NCBI GenBank assembly: GCA_031553885.1
Contig: JAVBKV010000007.1
Coordinates: 1 to 64,000, forward strand
Length of the DNA: 64,000 bases
Direction of reading: 5' to 3'
From: JAVBKV01 sp031553885
GTDB taxonomy: Bacteria > Bacteroidota > Bacteroidia > Bacteroidales > Azobacteroidaceae
Position numbers and translations under genes: made by a program. Under the pieces are notes generated by a model. That model was not told the origin of the DNA and ran no database searches. It worked only from the letters and a program-made list of their open reading frames with translations. Every line of letters starts with the position of its first letter. Positions within the stretch are counted from its first letter, which is position 1. This document shows positions 1 through 7,556 of this stretch, in pieces.

Positions 1-1
1 T

Positions 2-1207
2 GGACTTAGCACAGGTATTGACTTTACATCTTATCAAAATCATAGTACGCAATACTATCAGGAAAAGAAGACCGGAAAGGAAGATGCTTTTAATGCCGAA
101 TCCAAACAGGATATCCGCCGGATTTCATTCTATGCAGACCAAAATCATGTTTTAGGAAAAGATTGGACGCTCAGCTATGGAACGAAATTCAGCATAGCGG
201 AAGATAAGAGTTCCCAAATCTATCACTCGTTGGGTGGATATGATTGGTCAGGTTCTAACAGTAACAGTAAACTCAACGAGTATGTGTATGACATGTATGC
301 AGGATTTTCTAAAAGTTTCCCGGACAATCTTTCTGTAAGTGCATCCTTAACGGGAGAATATTACAAACATAAGGAAATGGATTATTGGAGTTTATTTCCA
401 ACAATGGAAATCACTTATACGGCTAAGCCCAATCATATTTTTCAATTATCTATTGCCTCCGATAAGACTTATCCCGGTTATTGGGAAATGCAGAATGCAA
501 TCTCATACCTCAACGGATATATGGAGATACAGGGGAATACGGACTTACAACCGTCAAGAACTTATTCGTCCCAGTTGAATTACATCTTGAAGAACAAATA
601 CATATTCACGCTGTATGCTAACTATATAGATAAGAATTTCAATCAACTGCCTTATCAATCTCCCGAAAGATTAGTCCTGATTTACAAGACTTTGAATTTT
701 GACTATTCAAGCAAGCTGGGACTTAATGCTGTGATTCCTTTCAAGGTTGGTTCCGTTCTTAGCAGCAGATTGACTTTGAATGGTTTTTATGACCGGATGA
801 AGAGCAGTCACTATCACGACATAAGCTTTGACAAGGATAATTTTACCTTCTATGGTAATCTGGAAAATACGTTCAATATCTCGTCGAAACCTGACATAAA
901 AGCTGAATTGTCGGGGTCATATATTTCCCGGAGTATTCAGGGGCCAATGACTATAAGCAGCATGTATAGCGTAGATGCGGGTATAAAATGGACTTTTGCC
1001 AAGGGAAAGGCAGAGTTATCGTTAAAAGCCAACGATATGTTTAACTCATGGTATCCTGAAGACCTCAATCTGAATTACAAAACACAGAACCTGATCATGC
1101 ACATGATTCCTGATTCAAGAAGGATCTCAATCTCGTTTGTGTATAAATTCGGAGGTTTTAAGGAAAAGAAGCATAAAGAGGTCGATAGTTCAAGATTTGG
1201 GAAGTAA
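2..1207 (+). CDS. Outer-membrane beta-barrel protein, C-terminal part (5' end outside window)
   Basis: The reading frame is open from base 2, so the gene begins upstream and only about 401 C-terminal residues are visible. A TTG at 230 is only an internal codon. The protein is rich in alternating aromatic/polar strands and ends with a strand of the form ISISFVYKFGG followed by a short basic tail and DSSRFGK. That ending is characteristic, from memory, of Bacteroidales TonB-receptor-like barrels of the OMP_b-brl_3 family. These sit in the outer membrane, and many have a carboxypeptidase-regulatory domain and plug at the N-terminus, which cannot be seen here. The substrate is unknown. It ends 4 bp from the convergent methyltransferase relic. 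Confidence 0.8.
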   Translation, partial: GLSTGIDFTSYQNHSTQYYQEKKTGKEDAFNAESKQDIRRISFYADQNHVLGKDWTLSYGTKFSIAEDKSSQIYHSLGGYDWSGSNSNSKLNEYVYDMYAGFSKSFPDNLSVSASLTGEYYKHKEMDYWSLFPTMEITYTAKPNHIFQLSIASDKTYPGYWEMQNAISYLNGYMEIQGNTDLQPSRTYSSQLNYILKNKYIFTLYANYIDKNFNQLPYQSPERLVLIYKTLNFDYSSKLGLNAVIPFKVGSVLSSRLTLNGFYDRMKSSHYHDISFDKDNFTFYGNLENTFNISSKPDIKAELSGSYISRSIQGPMTISSMYSVDAGIKWTFAKGKAELSLKANDMFNSWYPEDLNLNYKTQNLIMHMIPDSRRISISFVYKFGGFKEKKHKEVDSSRFGK

Positions 1208-1211
1208 ATAC

Positions 1212-1507
1212 TTATAAATTTATATTTTTGAGGAACTCGTCCAGCGCCTTTGCCTGCGGAGCATAGAAATTCTCAGTCCAACAGGTCGATGGCTGCATAA
1301 AGGTTGCTACAGGAATATAGCCTGCTTTTTGTACCTGGGCTACCTTGTTCGGGATGGTATCTATTTCGGTATAATGTGCCATCCAAATGTCCGGCATTCC
1401 GGAAAGGTTACTTCCGGACTGCCCGGTCCCTGACGTTCTACGTTTGAAAAGTATTCGCAAATGATATTGAAGTCGAAGTCGTGGATTGTTTTAATTTCGT
1501 TACTCAT
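1212..1507 (-). pseudogene. SAM-dependent methyltransferase relic with internal deletion and frameshift
   Basis: Two pieces of one methyltransferase gene abut in different frames. From an ATG at 1507 the frame reads MSNEIKTIHDFDF...ERQGPGSPEVT, which resembles the start of a class I SAM-dependent methyltransferase common in Bacteroidales. It then leaves homology and stops at 1361. In another frame, ending at 1212, the sequence reads EIDTIPNKVAQVQKAGYIP...TENFYAPQ, which resembles the C-terminus of the same family. The middle, including the SAM-binding GxGxG region and by family length roughly 150-180 residues, is missing. The junction lies near 1400-1430. The relic is non-functional. The family match is from memory. 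Confidence 0.75.
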
Positions 1508-1737
1508 GATGGTTGAATTTGAAATGATATAGAACAGATAATAATACTTCTGTTACCACATCAATGATTAATAAATATAGGTATATGAAAATAACTCCGG
1601 CAAGAATATGCCAAAGTATTACAAAAGGGACAAGCTCAACAGAAGAGTTAGAGCTTGTTTACTTCACGGACTCCTTCATTAGTTTTAAACATAGGATGCA
1701 AAAAGATACTATTTTTCTGTATTAGCCTTAAAAACAT

Positions 1738-1745
1738 TACTTTTG
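1738..1745 (+). promoter_or_regulatory. Candidate -7 promoter element for the ClbS/DfsB-like gene
   Basis: TACTTTTG matches the Bacteroidota -7 consensus TAnnTTTG and lies 31 bp before the ATG at 1777. A T-rich stretch near 1711-1718 could serve as the -33 region. The 1508-1737 stretch upstream is AT-rich and shows no other gene. Confidence 0.5.
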
Positions 1746-1776
1746 TGATGGATAATTTTAATAATAAAACAACATT

Positions 1777-2283
1777 ATGTCAAGAGCGACCAATAAGCAG
1801 GAGTTGATAACTGCAGCTAACAGCCAGTTTGAAAAATTATGGAAATTGATAGATTCCATGCCGGAGGATCTACAAAACGGAATATTCTTATTCGAGGATA
1901 GGGATAAAAATCTGCGGGATGTATTGGTACATCTCTACGAATGGCATCAGTTGTTACTGAACTGGGTAGATTCCAACCGGAAAGGAAATACCGTGAGTTT
2001 TCTTCCTGAACCTTATAATTGGAAAACGTATCCGGAGATGAATGTCAAATTCTGGGATAAACACCAAAGTACTCCTTTAGAGAACGCTAAAACTCATTTA
2101 CAGGATAGTCATTCCGAAGCGATGAAACTGATAGAATCATTCTCTGATGAAGAATTGTTTACGAAGAAATACTTTCCGTGGACGGGAACTACCAATTTGG
2201 GGAGTTATTGCATTTCTGCTACTTCAAGTCATTACGACTGGGCGATGAAGAAGATAAAGCAGCATATAAAGTCAAGTAAGTAA
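1777..2283 (+). CDS. ClbS/DfsB family four-helix bundle protein (DUF1706-like)
   Basis: This is a 168-residue, largely helical cytoplasmic protein without a signal peptide. It begins MSRATNKQELI and contains the family-typical segments RDVLVHLYEWHQLLLNW, then a YPEMN...FWDKHQ block, and ends with SSHYDWAMKKIKQHIK. The length is usual for ClbS/DfsB proteins. ClbS hydrolyses the colibactin cyclopropane as a self-resistance protein, but most Bacteroidota members are uncharacterised, so a protective or hydrolase role here is inference only. The gene is monocistronic with its own TAnnTTTG promoter. It is followed by a strong hairpin shared with the convergent VOC gene. Confidence 0.88.
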   Translation: MSRATNKQELITAANSQFEKLWKLIDSMPEDLQNGIFLFEDRDKNLRDVLVHLYEWHQLLLNWVDSNRKGNTVSFLPEPYNWKTYPEMNVKFWDKHQSTPLENAKTHLQDSHSEAMKLIESFSDEELFTKKYFPWTGTTNLGSYCISATSSHYDWAMKKIKQHIKSSK

Positions 2284-2298
2284 AGATGTAAAATAGGA

Positions 2299-2323
2299 GA
2301 AAGGAACCCATCCGGTTCCTTTC
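2299..2323. terminator. Bidirectional terminator hairpin
   Basis: GAAAGGAACC and GGTTCCTTTC form a perfect 10-bp stem around a 5-nt loop, placed between the convergent ClbS-like and VOC genes. A short T-rich stretch follows on the plus strand. It can serve both transcripts. Confidence 0.75.
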
Positions 2324-2342
2324 TTACTAAAACGTACTGTTT

Positions 2343-2717
2343 TTATTTCTCCGAATACAGTCCGACCCGATTCCCTTCGCAATCAGTAAATACAGCGAAA
2401 TAACCCCGGTTATCTGCTTCAATCTTTGTCTTGGGGATAAGGATCCGTTCACCGTTCTTTTCGATAAAGGAGATTGCCTGCTCCATGTTTTCGATATTCA
2501 GGCTGACTAATACACCATTCTCCGATGGGAGGAACCTGTTTTCGGCTGCCCACGAAATAGCACCGGGACAGAGTCCGTTTTCTTCCGGGAAGAATGCCAT
2601 TTTTTCGTGCCCGCAGTCCATTGAGGTGAGTTTAATGCCCAGGAGACTTTCATAAAAGTTGATTGCCCTGTCGAAATCGATGGCAGGAATTTCGAAAAAT
2701 GCTACTAATGTTTTCAT
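2343..2717 (-). CDS. VOC family protein (glyoxalase/bleomycin-resistance fold)
   Basis: This 124-residue protein starts MKTLVAFFEIPAIDFDRAINFYESLLGI, the standard first beta-alpha unit of the vicinal oxygen chelate fold. It ends with TDCEGNRVGLYSEK, the standard last strand. The middle contains an SLNIENMEQAISFIEKNG segment, the second half-fold. The length is normal for a single-domain VOC protein. Substrate and metal use cannot be deduced; many such Bacteroidota proteins are uncharacterised. A TACTTTTG element lies about 32 bp upstream on the minus strand. The gene is convergent with the ClbS-like gene. Confidence 0.85.
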   Translation of the reverse strand: MKTLVAFFEIPAIDFDRAINFYESLLGIKLTSMDCGHEKMAFFPEENGLCPGAISWAAENRFLPSENGVLVSLNIENMEQAISFIEKNGERILIPKTKIEADNRGYFAVFTDCEGNRVGLYSEK

Positions 2718-2748
2718 CTTTTACTTGAATTAATTTTGTTAGACAATG

Positions 2749-2756
2749 CAAAAGTA
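2749..2756 (-). promoter_or_regulatory. Candidate -7 promoter element for the VOC gene
   Basis: On the minus strand the bases read TACTTTTG, matching TAnnTTTG, about 32 bp upstream of the ATG at 2717. No clear -33 TTTG is visible, only a T-rich stretch. Confidence 0.45.
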
Positions 2757-2801
2757 ATGTCCCGAAAAGGAGTAGAATTGTAAAAAAAAGGACATTATTA
2801 G

Positions 2802-2975
2802 TTGATAATTCGTACTTCCAATTTTGAAAACGTTGCTGATAAAATTGTCGAGGCATTGACCCCTGAAATAAAAAACGCAATCCTAAGGTTGAAATACGAA
2901 ACTCCTGATGAAGAAAAAATACCGGAAATAGTCTGCTTTTTAGATGTTGATTTGTTTTTGAAATTAGAGAATTAG
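2802..2975 (+). CDS. Possible small or remnant coding segment, unknown function
   Basis: A 57-codon open frame begins with TTG directly after an in-frame TAG and ends at the TAG at 2973-2975. Its composition looks protein-like: a helical, charged stretch with EALTPEIKNAILRLKYETP, then a hydrophobic end CFLDVDLFLKLEN. There is no ATG. It may be the 3' remnant of a decayed gene, like the methyltransferase relic nearby, or a true small protein starting at TTG. I do not recognise the family. It lies in the 290-bp gap between the VOC gene and the helicase. Confidence 0.25.
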   Translation: MIIRTSNFENVADKIVEALTPEIKNAILRLKYETPDEEKIPEIVCFLDVDLFLKLEN

Positions 2976-2995
2976 AATATCTGATGATTTTCACG

Positions 2996-3003
2996 TAATT
3001 TTG
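2996..3003 (+). promoter_or_regulatory. Candidate -7 element abutting the helicase start
   Basis: TAATTTTG matches TAnnTTTG and ends only 4 bp before the helicase ATG at 3008. If used, transcription would begin at or next to the start codon and the mRNA would be nearly leaderless. Confidence 0.35.
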
Positions 3004-3007
3004 CCCC

Positions 3008-4333
3008 ATGAACACAGAGAATCAAACAACAACAAGCCTATTATTCAATCTGAGGATTGATAACCTGAATGAGATGCAGATTGCGACTCAGGATGCGATA
3101 ATGAATGAAAAAAATACATTATTATTATCTCCTACCGGTTCGGGGAAGACGCTTGCGTTCCTGTTACCTGTCTTTCGATTATTGAAAGAGGATGTGAGGA
3201 GTGTACAATGCCTGATAGTCGTGCCATCCAGGGAACTGGCTCTTCAAATCGAACAGGTATGGAAAAAGATGGGAACAAAGTTCAAAGTAAATGTTTGTTA
3301 TGGAGGTCATTCTATTGATACTGAACTAAATAATCTAAGTAGTCCTCCGGCTTTGCTAATCGGAACACCCGGACGCTTGACCGACCATCTGGAACGAAAA
3401 TCTTTTGATACAGGCTCTATCAAAACCTTGGTTCTGGATGAGTTTGATAAATCGTTGCAGTTGGGTTTTCAGGATGAAATGAATGTGATTGTCGGCCAAC
3501 TGTCCGCTTTGCAAAAAAGAGTACTGCTTTCGGCTACTTCCGATATCGAGATCCCTGAATTTGTAGGGATGAAATCACCTGTAATTCTTGATTATATACA
3601 AGAAGAGAAAAAGGATACTCTTTCAATTAAACTGGTTCTGTCTCCCGAAAAAGACAAAATAGAATCATTGTTCCATCTCCTATGTTCCCTCCATTCAGAA
3701 CCTGCCCTCATTTTCTGTAATCACAGGGAAGTGACAGAGCGTATCAGTAATTTATTGAACAAAAAAGGAATACAGACCGGATATTATCATGGAGGTATGG
3801 ACCAGGATGATCGGGAACGGGTCTTAATTCAATTTAGAAATGGTAGTTTAAATTATCTGGTTACTACCGATTTGGCAGCCCGGGGGTTGGACATTCCCGA
3901 GATGAATCATGTAATACATTATCATCTGCCGGCTAAAGAGAGTGAGTTTGTTCACCGTAACGGACGTACAGCCCGTATGAATGCTTCCGGGACAGCCTAT
4001 GTTATACAATTCGAAGAAGATAAAATGCCGGATTATATTCCGGAAAACTTAGATGCCCTGAAAATTGCGGCGGGAAATCCATTACCTAATCGTCCCGAAT
4101 ACCAAACAATCTATGTGAGTGGAGGTAAAAAAAATAAATTGAATAAAAGCGATATTGTTGGCTTCTTTATACAAAAAGGTAAACTTGAAAAATTCGATCT
4201 GGGATTGATTGAAGTAAAAGATTTTATTTCTTTTGTCGCAGTTCGCACGTCTGCCGTAAAAACTCTTCTGGCGAATATCAGGGATGAAAAGATGAAAGGT
4301 AAAAAATACAAGATAGAAGTAGCAAGGGATTAA
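3008..4333 (+). CDS. DEAD-box ATP-dependent RNA helicase, DbpA-like
   Basis: This 441-residue cytoplasmic helicase has all core motifs: a Q-motif region around Gln24, motif I PTGSGKT (42-48), PSREL (73-77), TPGR (120-123), motif II DEFD (144-147, a DEAD variant), SAT (175-177), TTDLAARGLDIP and HRNGRTAR. Residues from about 365 to the end (TIYVSGGKKNKL...KGKKYKIEVARD) form a DbpA-type RNA-binding domain. E. coli DbpA acts on 23S rRNA hairpin 92 in large-subunit assembly, so ribosome biogenesis is likely. The start at 3008 is needed to keep the Q-motif region. An 11-bp-arm inverted repeat at 4451-4481 may end the transcript. Confidence 0.93.
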   Translation: MNTENQTTTSLLFNLRIDNLNEMQIATQDAIMNEKNTLLLSPTGSGKTLAFLLPVFRLLKEDVRSVQCLIVVPSRELALQIEQVWKKMGTKFKVNVCYGGHSIDTELNNLSSPPALLIGTPGRLTDHLERKSFDTGSIKTLVLDEFDKSLQLGFQDEMNVIVGQLSALQKRVLLSATSDIEIPEFVGMKSPVILDYIQEEKKDTLSIKLVLSPEKDKIESLFHLLCSLHSEPALIFCNHREVTERISNLLNKKGIQTGYYHGGMDQDDRERVLIQFRNGSLNYLVTTDLAARGLDIPEMNHVIHYHLPAKESEFVHRNGRTARMNASGTAYVIQFEEDKMPDYIPENLDALKIAAGNPLPNRPEYQTIYVSGGKKNKLNKSDIVGFFIQKGKLEKFDLGLIEVKDFISFVAVRTSAVKTLLANIRDEKMKGKKYKIEVARD

Positions 4334-4450
4334 CTATGAGTTGGATACAACCATACAGAATCTGTCAGGGAGTCTGCAAAAAGACGGCAATCCGATAAGA
4401 CAATGATTCAATTCTTTTTAAAAGAAATGCAACAAATACTAAATTGGCTA

Positions 4451-4481
4451 AAAAATAATCGATTTTCGTACGATTATTTTT
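4451..4481. terminator. Perfect inverted repeat: terminator or operator
   Basis: AAAAATAATCG and CGATTATTTTT are perfect 11-bp arms around a 9-nt loop. The right arm ends in T5, so it may terminate the helicase transcript. The same T5 also supplies the -33 region of the promoter for the next gene, so an operator role is possible. Confidence 0.45.
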
Positions 4482-4500
4482 GATTTCATATTTTATATTG

Positions 4501-4508
4501 TACATTTG
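4501..4508 (+). promoter_or_regulatory. Candidate promoter -7 element of the small CTD protein
   Basis: TACATTTG (TAnnTTTG) has a TTTG at 4479-4482 that fits the -33 element with 18-bp spacing. It places the transcript start near 4512-4515, so the coding start must be the ATG at 4525 or 4534 rather than an upstream codon. Confidence 0.6.
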
Positions 4509-4524
4509 CAGTAAAATCGGTAAG

Positions 4525-4854
4525 ATGTATAGTATGAAAAGGTTTTTTACTATTATTACATTATTGTTGTTTGTTTTTGCTGTTCAGCCCTCTCTTTTTG
4601 CTCAGGAAAAAAAAGAGAAAGAGAAGGTTGCCGTATCAGATAGCAACTTACCGGAACTCATCTTCGTTGACAATATCCTGTATGTAAAAAATGCTCCCAT
4701 TGGAAAGAAAGTCCAGATACTGACCATCTACGGATATAAAATGCGTGAAATAGAGATGAAATCCACCGAAGGGGAATATCCGCTGAATAACCTCCCAAAA
4801 GGTTTTTATGTGGCCAAATTAGAAGGAAAAGTTCGTAAGTTTGTGGTCAAATAG
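4525..4854 (+). CDS. Small secreted protein consisting mainly of a sorting-type C-terminal domain
   Basis: The predicted protein has 109 residues (106 from the ATG at 4534). Residues 1-24 are a clear signal peptide ending in LFAQ. A short KEKEK-rich linker follows. The remaining ~70 residues match the layout of the Por/type IX secretion C-terminal domain: ELIFVDNILYVKNAP, then VQILTIYGYKMREIEM, then a terminal LPKGFYVAKLEGKVRKFVVK strand pair. The large PUL enzymes at 42-58 kb end in the same way, but here no catalytic domain is attached. The upstream promoter excludes the longer reading-frame start at 4480. Function is unknown; it may be surface-exported or periplasmic. It is convergent with the RDD gene. 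Confidence 0.75.
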   Translation: MYSMKRFFTIITLLLFVFAVQPSLFAQEKKEKEKVAVSDSNLPELIFVDNILYVKNAPIGKKVQILTIYGYKMREIEMKSTEGEYPLNNLPKGFYVAKLEGKVRKFVVK

Positions 4855-4884
4855 TTTTTTCTTCGCCGGATTAATCCCTGAAAT

Positions 4885-5619
4885 TCAAATTCCCAACGAA
4901 TCGTAATAGTAATAATCCCTGACGATATTTTCAAGGAAGGTACGGCTGACCCCTTTTTCCTCTATATTCAGGACTCCCTTGACTTTTTCTGCTAATTCTG
5001 TCACCCCTTCATTATCCCGGTAGTCGTTTTTGGGTTGAGGTATTTCCAGGGTGCGTATGATAAACAGAACCTGTCCTTTGGTTAATTGGGCGGCCTGGGG
5101 ATATTTTACCTGGTAGTCGGCATTGAACGAGTAAAGATCATTGTTGATGGATTGTTGTTTAGGATAGTTTTTTACGACAATGGTTCCGGCAGCCATATCT
5201 CCCAGGCGTTGGTTTTTGGAAGAGGCAATGATAAAAATAATACCGACGCCACCCATAAACAATGTGTCGATAGGGCGGATCAGCCAGCGCAGGAAAAACC
5301 CCCCGATACCGATTGCCGTTCCGTCTTCATTGGTTACCTGAATATTTAGTATCTTTTTTCCGGGAGTTCTCCCTCCCCAAAGTGATTCAAAAAGAAAATG
5401 AAAGAGAAAAAAAGGAAGCAACAGGACTATAAAAAGGACGACTAGAAGATCATCGTGAGCCTTGAAAAGATTCATGGATGAAAATATCATGAAGATAATC
5501 ATCAGATAAGCATATTTTATGATGCCATCAATCAGACAGGCTAGTATCCTGTCAACGATCGATGCTGATTTATATTCGATTTTTACATGTTGTCCGGTTA
5601 ATACTTCGATGGATTCCAT
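4885..5619 (-). CDS. RDD family membrane protein
   Basis: This 244-residue protein has an RDD domain. After a short N-terminus, VDRILACLIDGIIKYAYLM begins the first transmembrane helix with its conserved Arg/Asp pattern. A second hydrophobic segment (VVLFIVLLLPFFLFHFLF), the conserved WGGRTPGKKILNIQV motif and a third helix follow. The C-terminal ~100 residues are soluble. The function of RDD proteins is poorly known; transport has been proposed. It is divergent from the SpoIIM-like gene with paired promoters between them. The same gene set recurs next to MoxR/DUF58 clusters in many Bacteroidota. Confidence 0.9.
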   Translation of the reverse strand: MESIEVLTGQHVKIEYKSASIVDRILACLIDGIIKYAYLMIIFMIFSSMNLFKAHDDLLVVLFIVLLLPFFLFHFLFESLWGGRTPGKKILNIQVTNEDGTAIGIGGFFLRWLIRPIDTLFMGGVGIIFIIASSKNQRLGDMAAGTIVVKNYPKQQSINNDLYSFNADYQVKYPQAAQLTKGQVLFIIRTLEIPQPKNDYRDNEGVTELAEKVKGVLNIEEKGVSRTFLENIVRDYYYYDSLGI

Positions 5620-5642
5620 TGAACTCTTTTAATAATAGAGAG

Positions 5643-5650
5643 CAAAAGTA
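5643..5650 (-). promoter_or_regulatory. Candidate -7 element, RDD gene
   Basis: On the minus strand the bases read TACTTTTG, 23 bp upstream of the RDD ATG. It lies back to back with the plus-strand TATTTTTG at 5663-5670. Confidence 0.5.
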
Positions 5651-5662
5651 ATAAAAAAAGTG

Positions 5663-5670
5663 TATTTTTG
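5663..5670 (+). promoter_or_regulatory. Candidate -7 element, SpoIIM-like operon
   Basis: TATTTTTG matches TAnnTTTG. It overlaps the possible upstream codon at 5660, which argues that translation starts at the ATG at 5702 instead. Confidence 0.5.
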
Positions 5671-5701
5671 TATTCAATCTGGTCCGGCTAACGAAAATCG
5701 A

Positions 5702-6682
5702 ATGAAAGAAGCAGTTTTTATCAGACAAAATACGGAAAAATGGAAAAGATATGAAATATCCCTGCGTGAGATCGGAGCACAAACTCCCGACCAGCTTGCA
5801 GATATGTATATCGATTTGACCAACGACCTGTCTTTTTCCCGGACGCATTACTCTCATTCGCCCGTGACCGGTTACCTGAACGGACTATCCTCCCGTTTAC
5901 ATCAATACATTTATGGAAAGAAAAAAGAAAAGCTTTCCCGGTTAATAACTTATTGGACACAGGAAGTGCCCGAAACCATGTTCCATGCGCGAAAAGAGTT
6001 GCTTTATTCTTTTTTGTTGTTTATAATTTTTCTTTTGATCGGAGCCTTTTCTCAGGCAAATGATCCGGAGTTTGTTCGTATAATCCTGGGTGACAGGTAT
6101 GTGGATATGACATTGAGGAATATGGAAAACGAAGACCCGATGGCGGTCTACAAATCCATGCACGAAGGTTCTATGTTTATGTTCATTACGCTCAATAACA
6201 TCAAAGTTTCTTTTTATGTGTTTATTTCCGGTTTATTTACTTCGATAGCTACCGCCTATCTTTTATTTTCGAACGGAGTGATGTTGGGCTCTTTCCAGTA
6301 TTTCTTTTATGAGCAGGGTTTTTTACAGGAATCGTTGCTGGCGGTCTGGATTCATGGAACATTAGAGATCTCGGCTATTATAGTCGCTGGGGCTGCCGGG
6401 CTGGCTATCGGTAATTCCTGGCTGTTTCCGGGCACATACAGCCGGTTGGCATCTTTTCGCCGGGGAGCTAAAAAAGGATTGAAGATTATTGTGGGGACTG
6501 TTCCCATCTTTATAATTGCAGGGTTTTTGGAATCATTTATAACACGCCATACCGAATTGCCGGATGTGGTGCGGTTGTTGATTATTCTTTTTTCTCTTGC
6601 TTTCGTCATATTTTATTTCATTTTATGGCCTAACCGTTTAGCAGTACAGAGAGATTATGGAAAAGAATCAGGAAAAAATTGA
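5702..6682 (+). CDS. Stage II sporulation protein M-like (SpoIIM/DUF95) membrane protein
   Basis: From the ATG at 5702 the protein has 326 residues, beginning MKEAVFIRQNTEKWKRYE. A soluble N-terminal third carries the family-typical YSHSPVTGYLNGLSSRLHQYIY segment. Five or so membrane segments follow, starting LLYSFLLFIIFLLIGAFSQ, with the conserved NNIKVSF and WIHGTLEISAIIVAGAAGL motifs of SpoIIM proteins. This organism is not a spore former; non-sporulating members are common and of unknown function, possibly in membrane remodelling. It is first in the plus-strand operon with DUF4129, DUF4350, MoxR and DUF58 genes, and overlaps the next gene by 26 bp. Confidence 0.88.
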   Translation: MKEAVFIRQNTEKWKRYEISLREIGAQTPDQLADMYIDLTNDLSFSRTHYSHSPVTGYLNGLSSRLHQYIYGKKKEKLSRLITYWTQEVPETMFHARKELLYSFLLFIIFLLIGAFSQANDPEFVRIILGDRYVDMTLRNMENEDPMAVYKSMHEGSMFMFITLNNIKVSFYVFISGLFTSIATAYLLFSNGVMLGSFQYFFYEQGFLQESLLAVWIHGTLEISAIIVAGAAGLAIGNSWLFPGTYSRLASFRRGAKKGLKIIVGTVPIFIIAGFLESFITRHTELPDVVRLLIILFSLAFVIFYFILWPNRLAVQRDYGKESGKN

Positions 6683-7556
6683 AATTTACAAGCCTCGGGA
6701 TTTTGCCGAACGACTGGCTGTTACGTTTAAATTTATCAGAAAAAACTTCGGTGTGATAATGAAAAATACGGCATGGTTCATCGTGCCGATTGCCCTGATT
6801 CAGTCCTGGTTCATGAAGGATGTAATGGGTGTGTTTATGAATGCGTCCTTACTCCAGAATAAGCTTGGAACTGATTATGTGAACTTATTGATCAGTTATG
6901 GAGCAACCGTTATACTGATGCTTATTGTAACGGTTATACTTTATTCCCTGACTGCATCTATGATTAAGGCATACGACCGGGGCATGCTGAATAAAAATAC
7001 AACAATCGGCGATCTGAAAGACTTTGGCTCTTTCGTTGCCAAAACGTTTTTAATTATGCTTTGTGCAATGATAGCTGCAGGAGGATCTGCTTTTCTGGCA
7101 GGGGCTGTATTGATTCTTATCAGTCCTTTTCTTGTCTTCTTGTTGGTCGTCGGAGTTATAGTTGTTCTTCCTTCTTTGTCGTTGATTTACTATCCTGCCT
7201 ATTATGAGGGATTAAGCGTTTGGGAGTCTATCGTCAAAGGCTTTCGGTTGGGATTTAAACACTGGGGAACGACGTTTCTGATGGTGATAGTATTAAGTAT
7301 TGTATTTGGTGTGATTCAATATGTTCTGGTTATACCTCTTTATATCTGGCTGTTTGTCAAAATGCTTCTTCTTTCCGATACATCGCATTGGTATGAACCG
7401 CTGATCGCCTACCTTACCACGCTGGTTTCGTGTCTGGGAAGTTACATTATTATACCTCCAATGGTTATCGGCATGAGTTTTCAGTATTTCGGTATCCGCG
7501 AGAAGGAGGAGCAGGTATCGGTTTTGTCTCAATTGGATGATTTCGAAAATCTGTGA
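6657..7556 (+). CDS. Conserved multi-pass membrane protein of the MoxR-DUF58 cluster
   Basis: This 299-residue protein has a short cytoplasmic N-terminus (EIYKPRDFAERLAVTFKFI) and about six hydrophobic segments, including IPIALI-type, VILMLIVTVILYSLTA, FLLVVGVIVVLPSL and VLSIVFGVIQYVLVIPLYIW stretches. No catalytic motif is visible. I do not recognise a named family, but a membrane protein of this size in this position is usual in the Bacteroidota cluster. It overlaps the SpoIIM-like gene by 26 bp and its TGA overlaps the GTG start of the DUF4129 gene, so the genes are probably translationally coupled. Confidence 0.75.
   Translation: MEKNQEKIEIYKPRDFAERLAVTFKFIRKNFGVIMKNTAWFIVPIALIQSWFMKDVMGVFMNASLLQNKLGTDYVNLLISYGATVILMLIVTVILYSLTASMIKAYDRGMLNKNTTIGDLKDFGSFVAKTFLIMLCAMIAAGGSAFLAGAVLILISPFLVFLLVVGVIVVLPSLSLIYYPAYYEGLSVWESIVKGFRLGFKHWGTTFLMVIVLSIVFGVIQYVLVIPLYIWLFVKMLLLSDTSHWYEPLIAYLTTLVSCLGSYIIIPPMVIGMSFQYFGIREKEEQVSVLSQLDDFENL

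Noticed and set aside
230..1207. A complete gene starting at 230
   Set aside because: The apparent start is a TTG inside a frame that is open to the left edge of the window; the sequence upstream continues the beta-barrel pattern.
2741..2746. Extra BlaI operator half-site near the VOC promoter
   Set aside because: Only one TGTCTA half is present on the minus strand and no second arm at the right distance.
2650..3015. 121-codon minus-strand frame overlapping the VOC gene and helicase promoter region
   Set aside because: It overlaps the VOC gene, reads across its promoter, and has low-quality composition; no family resemblance.
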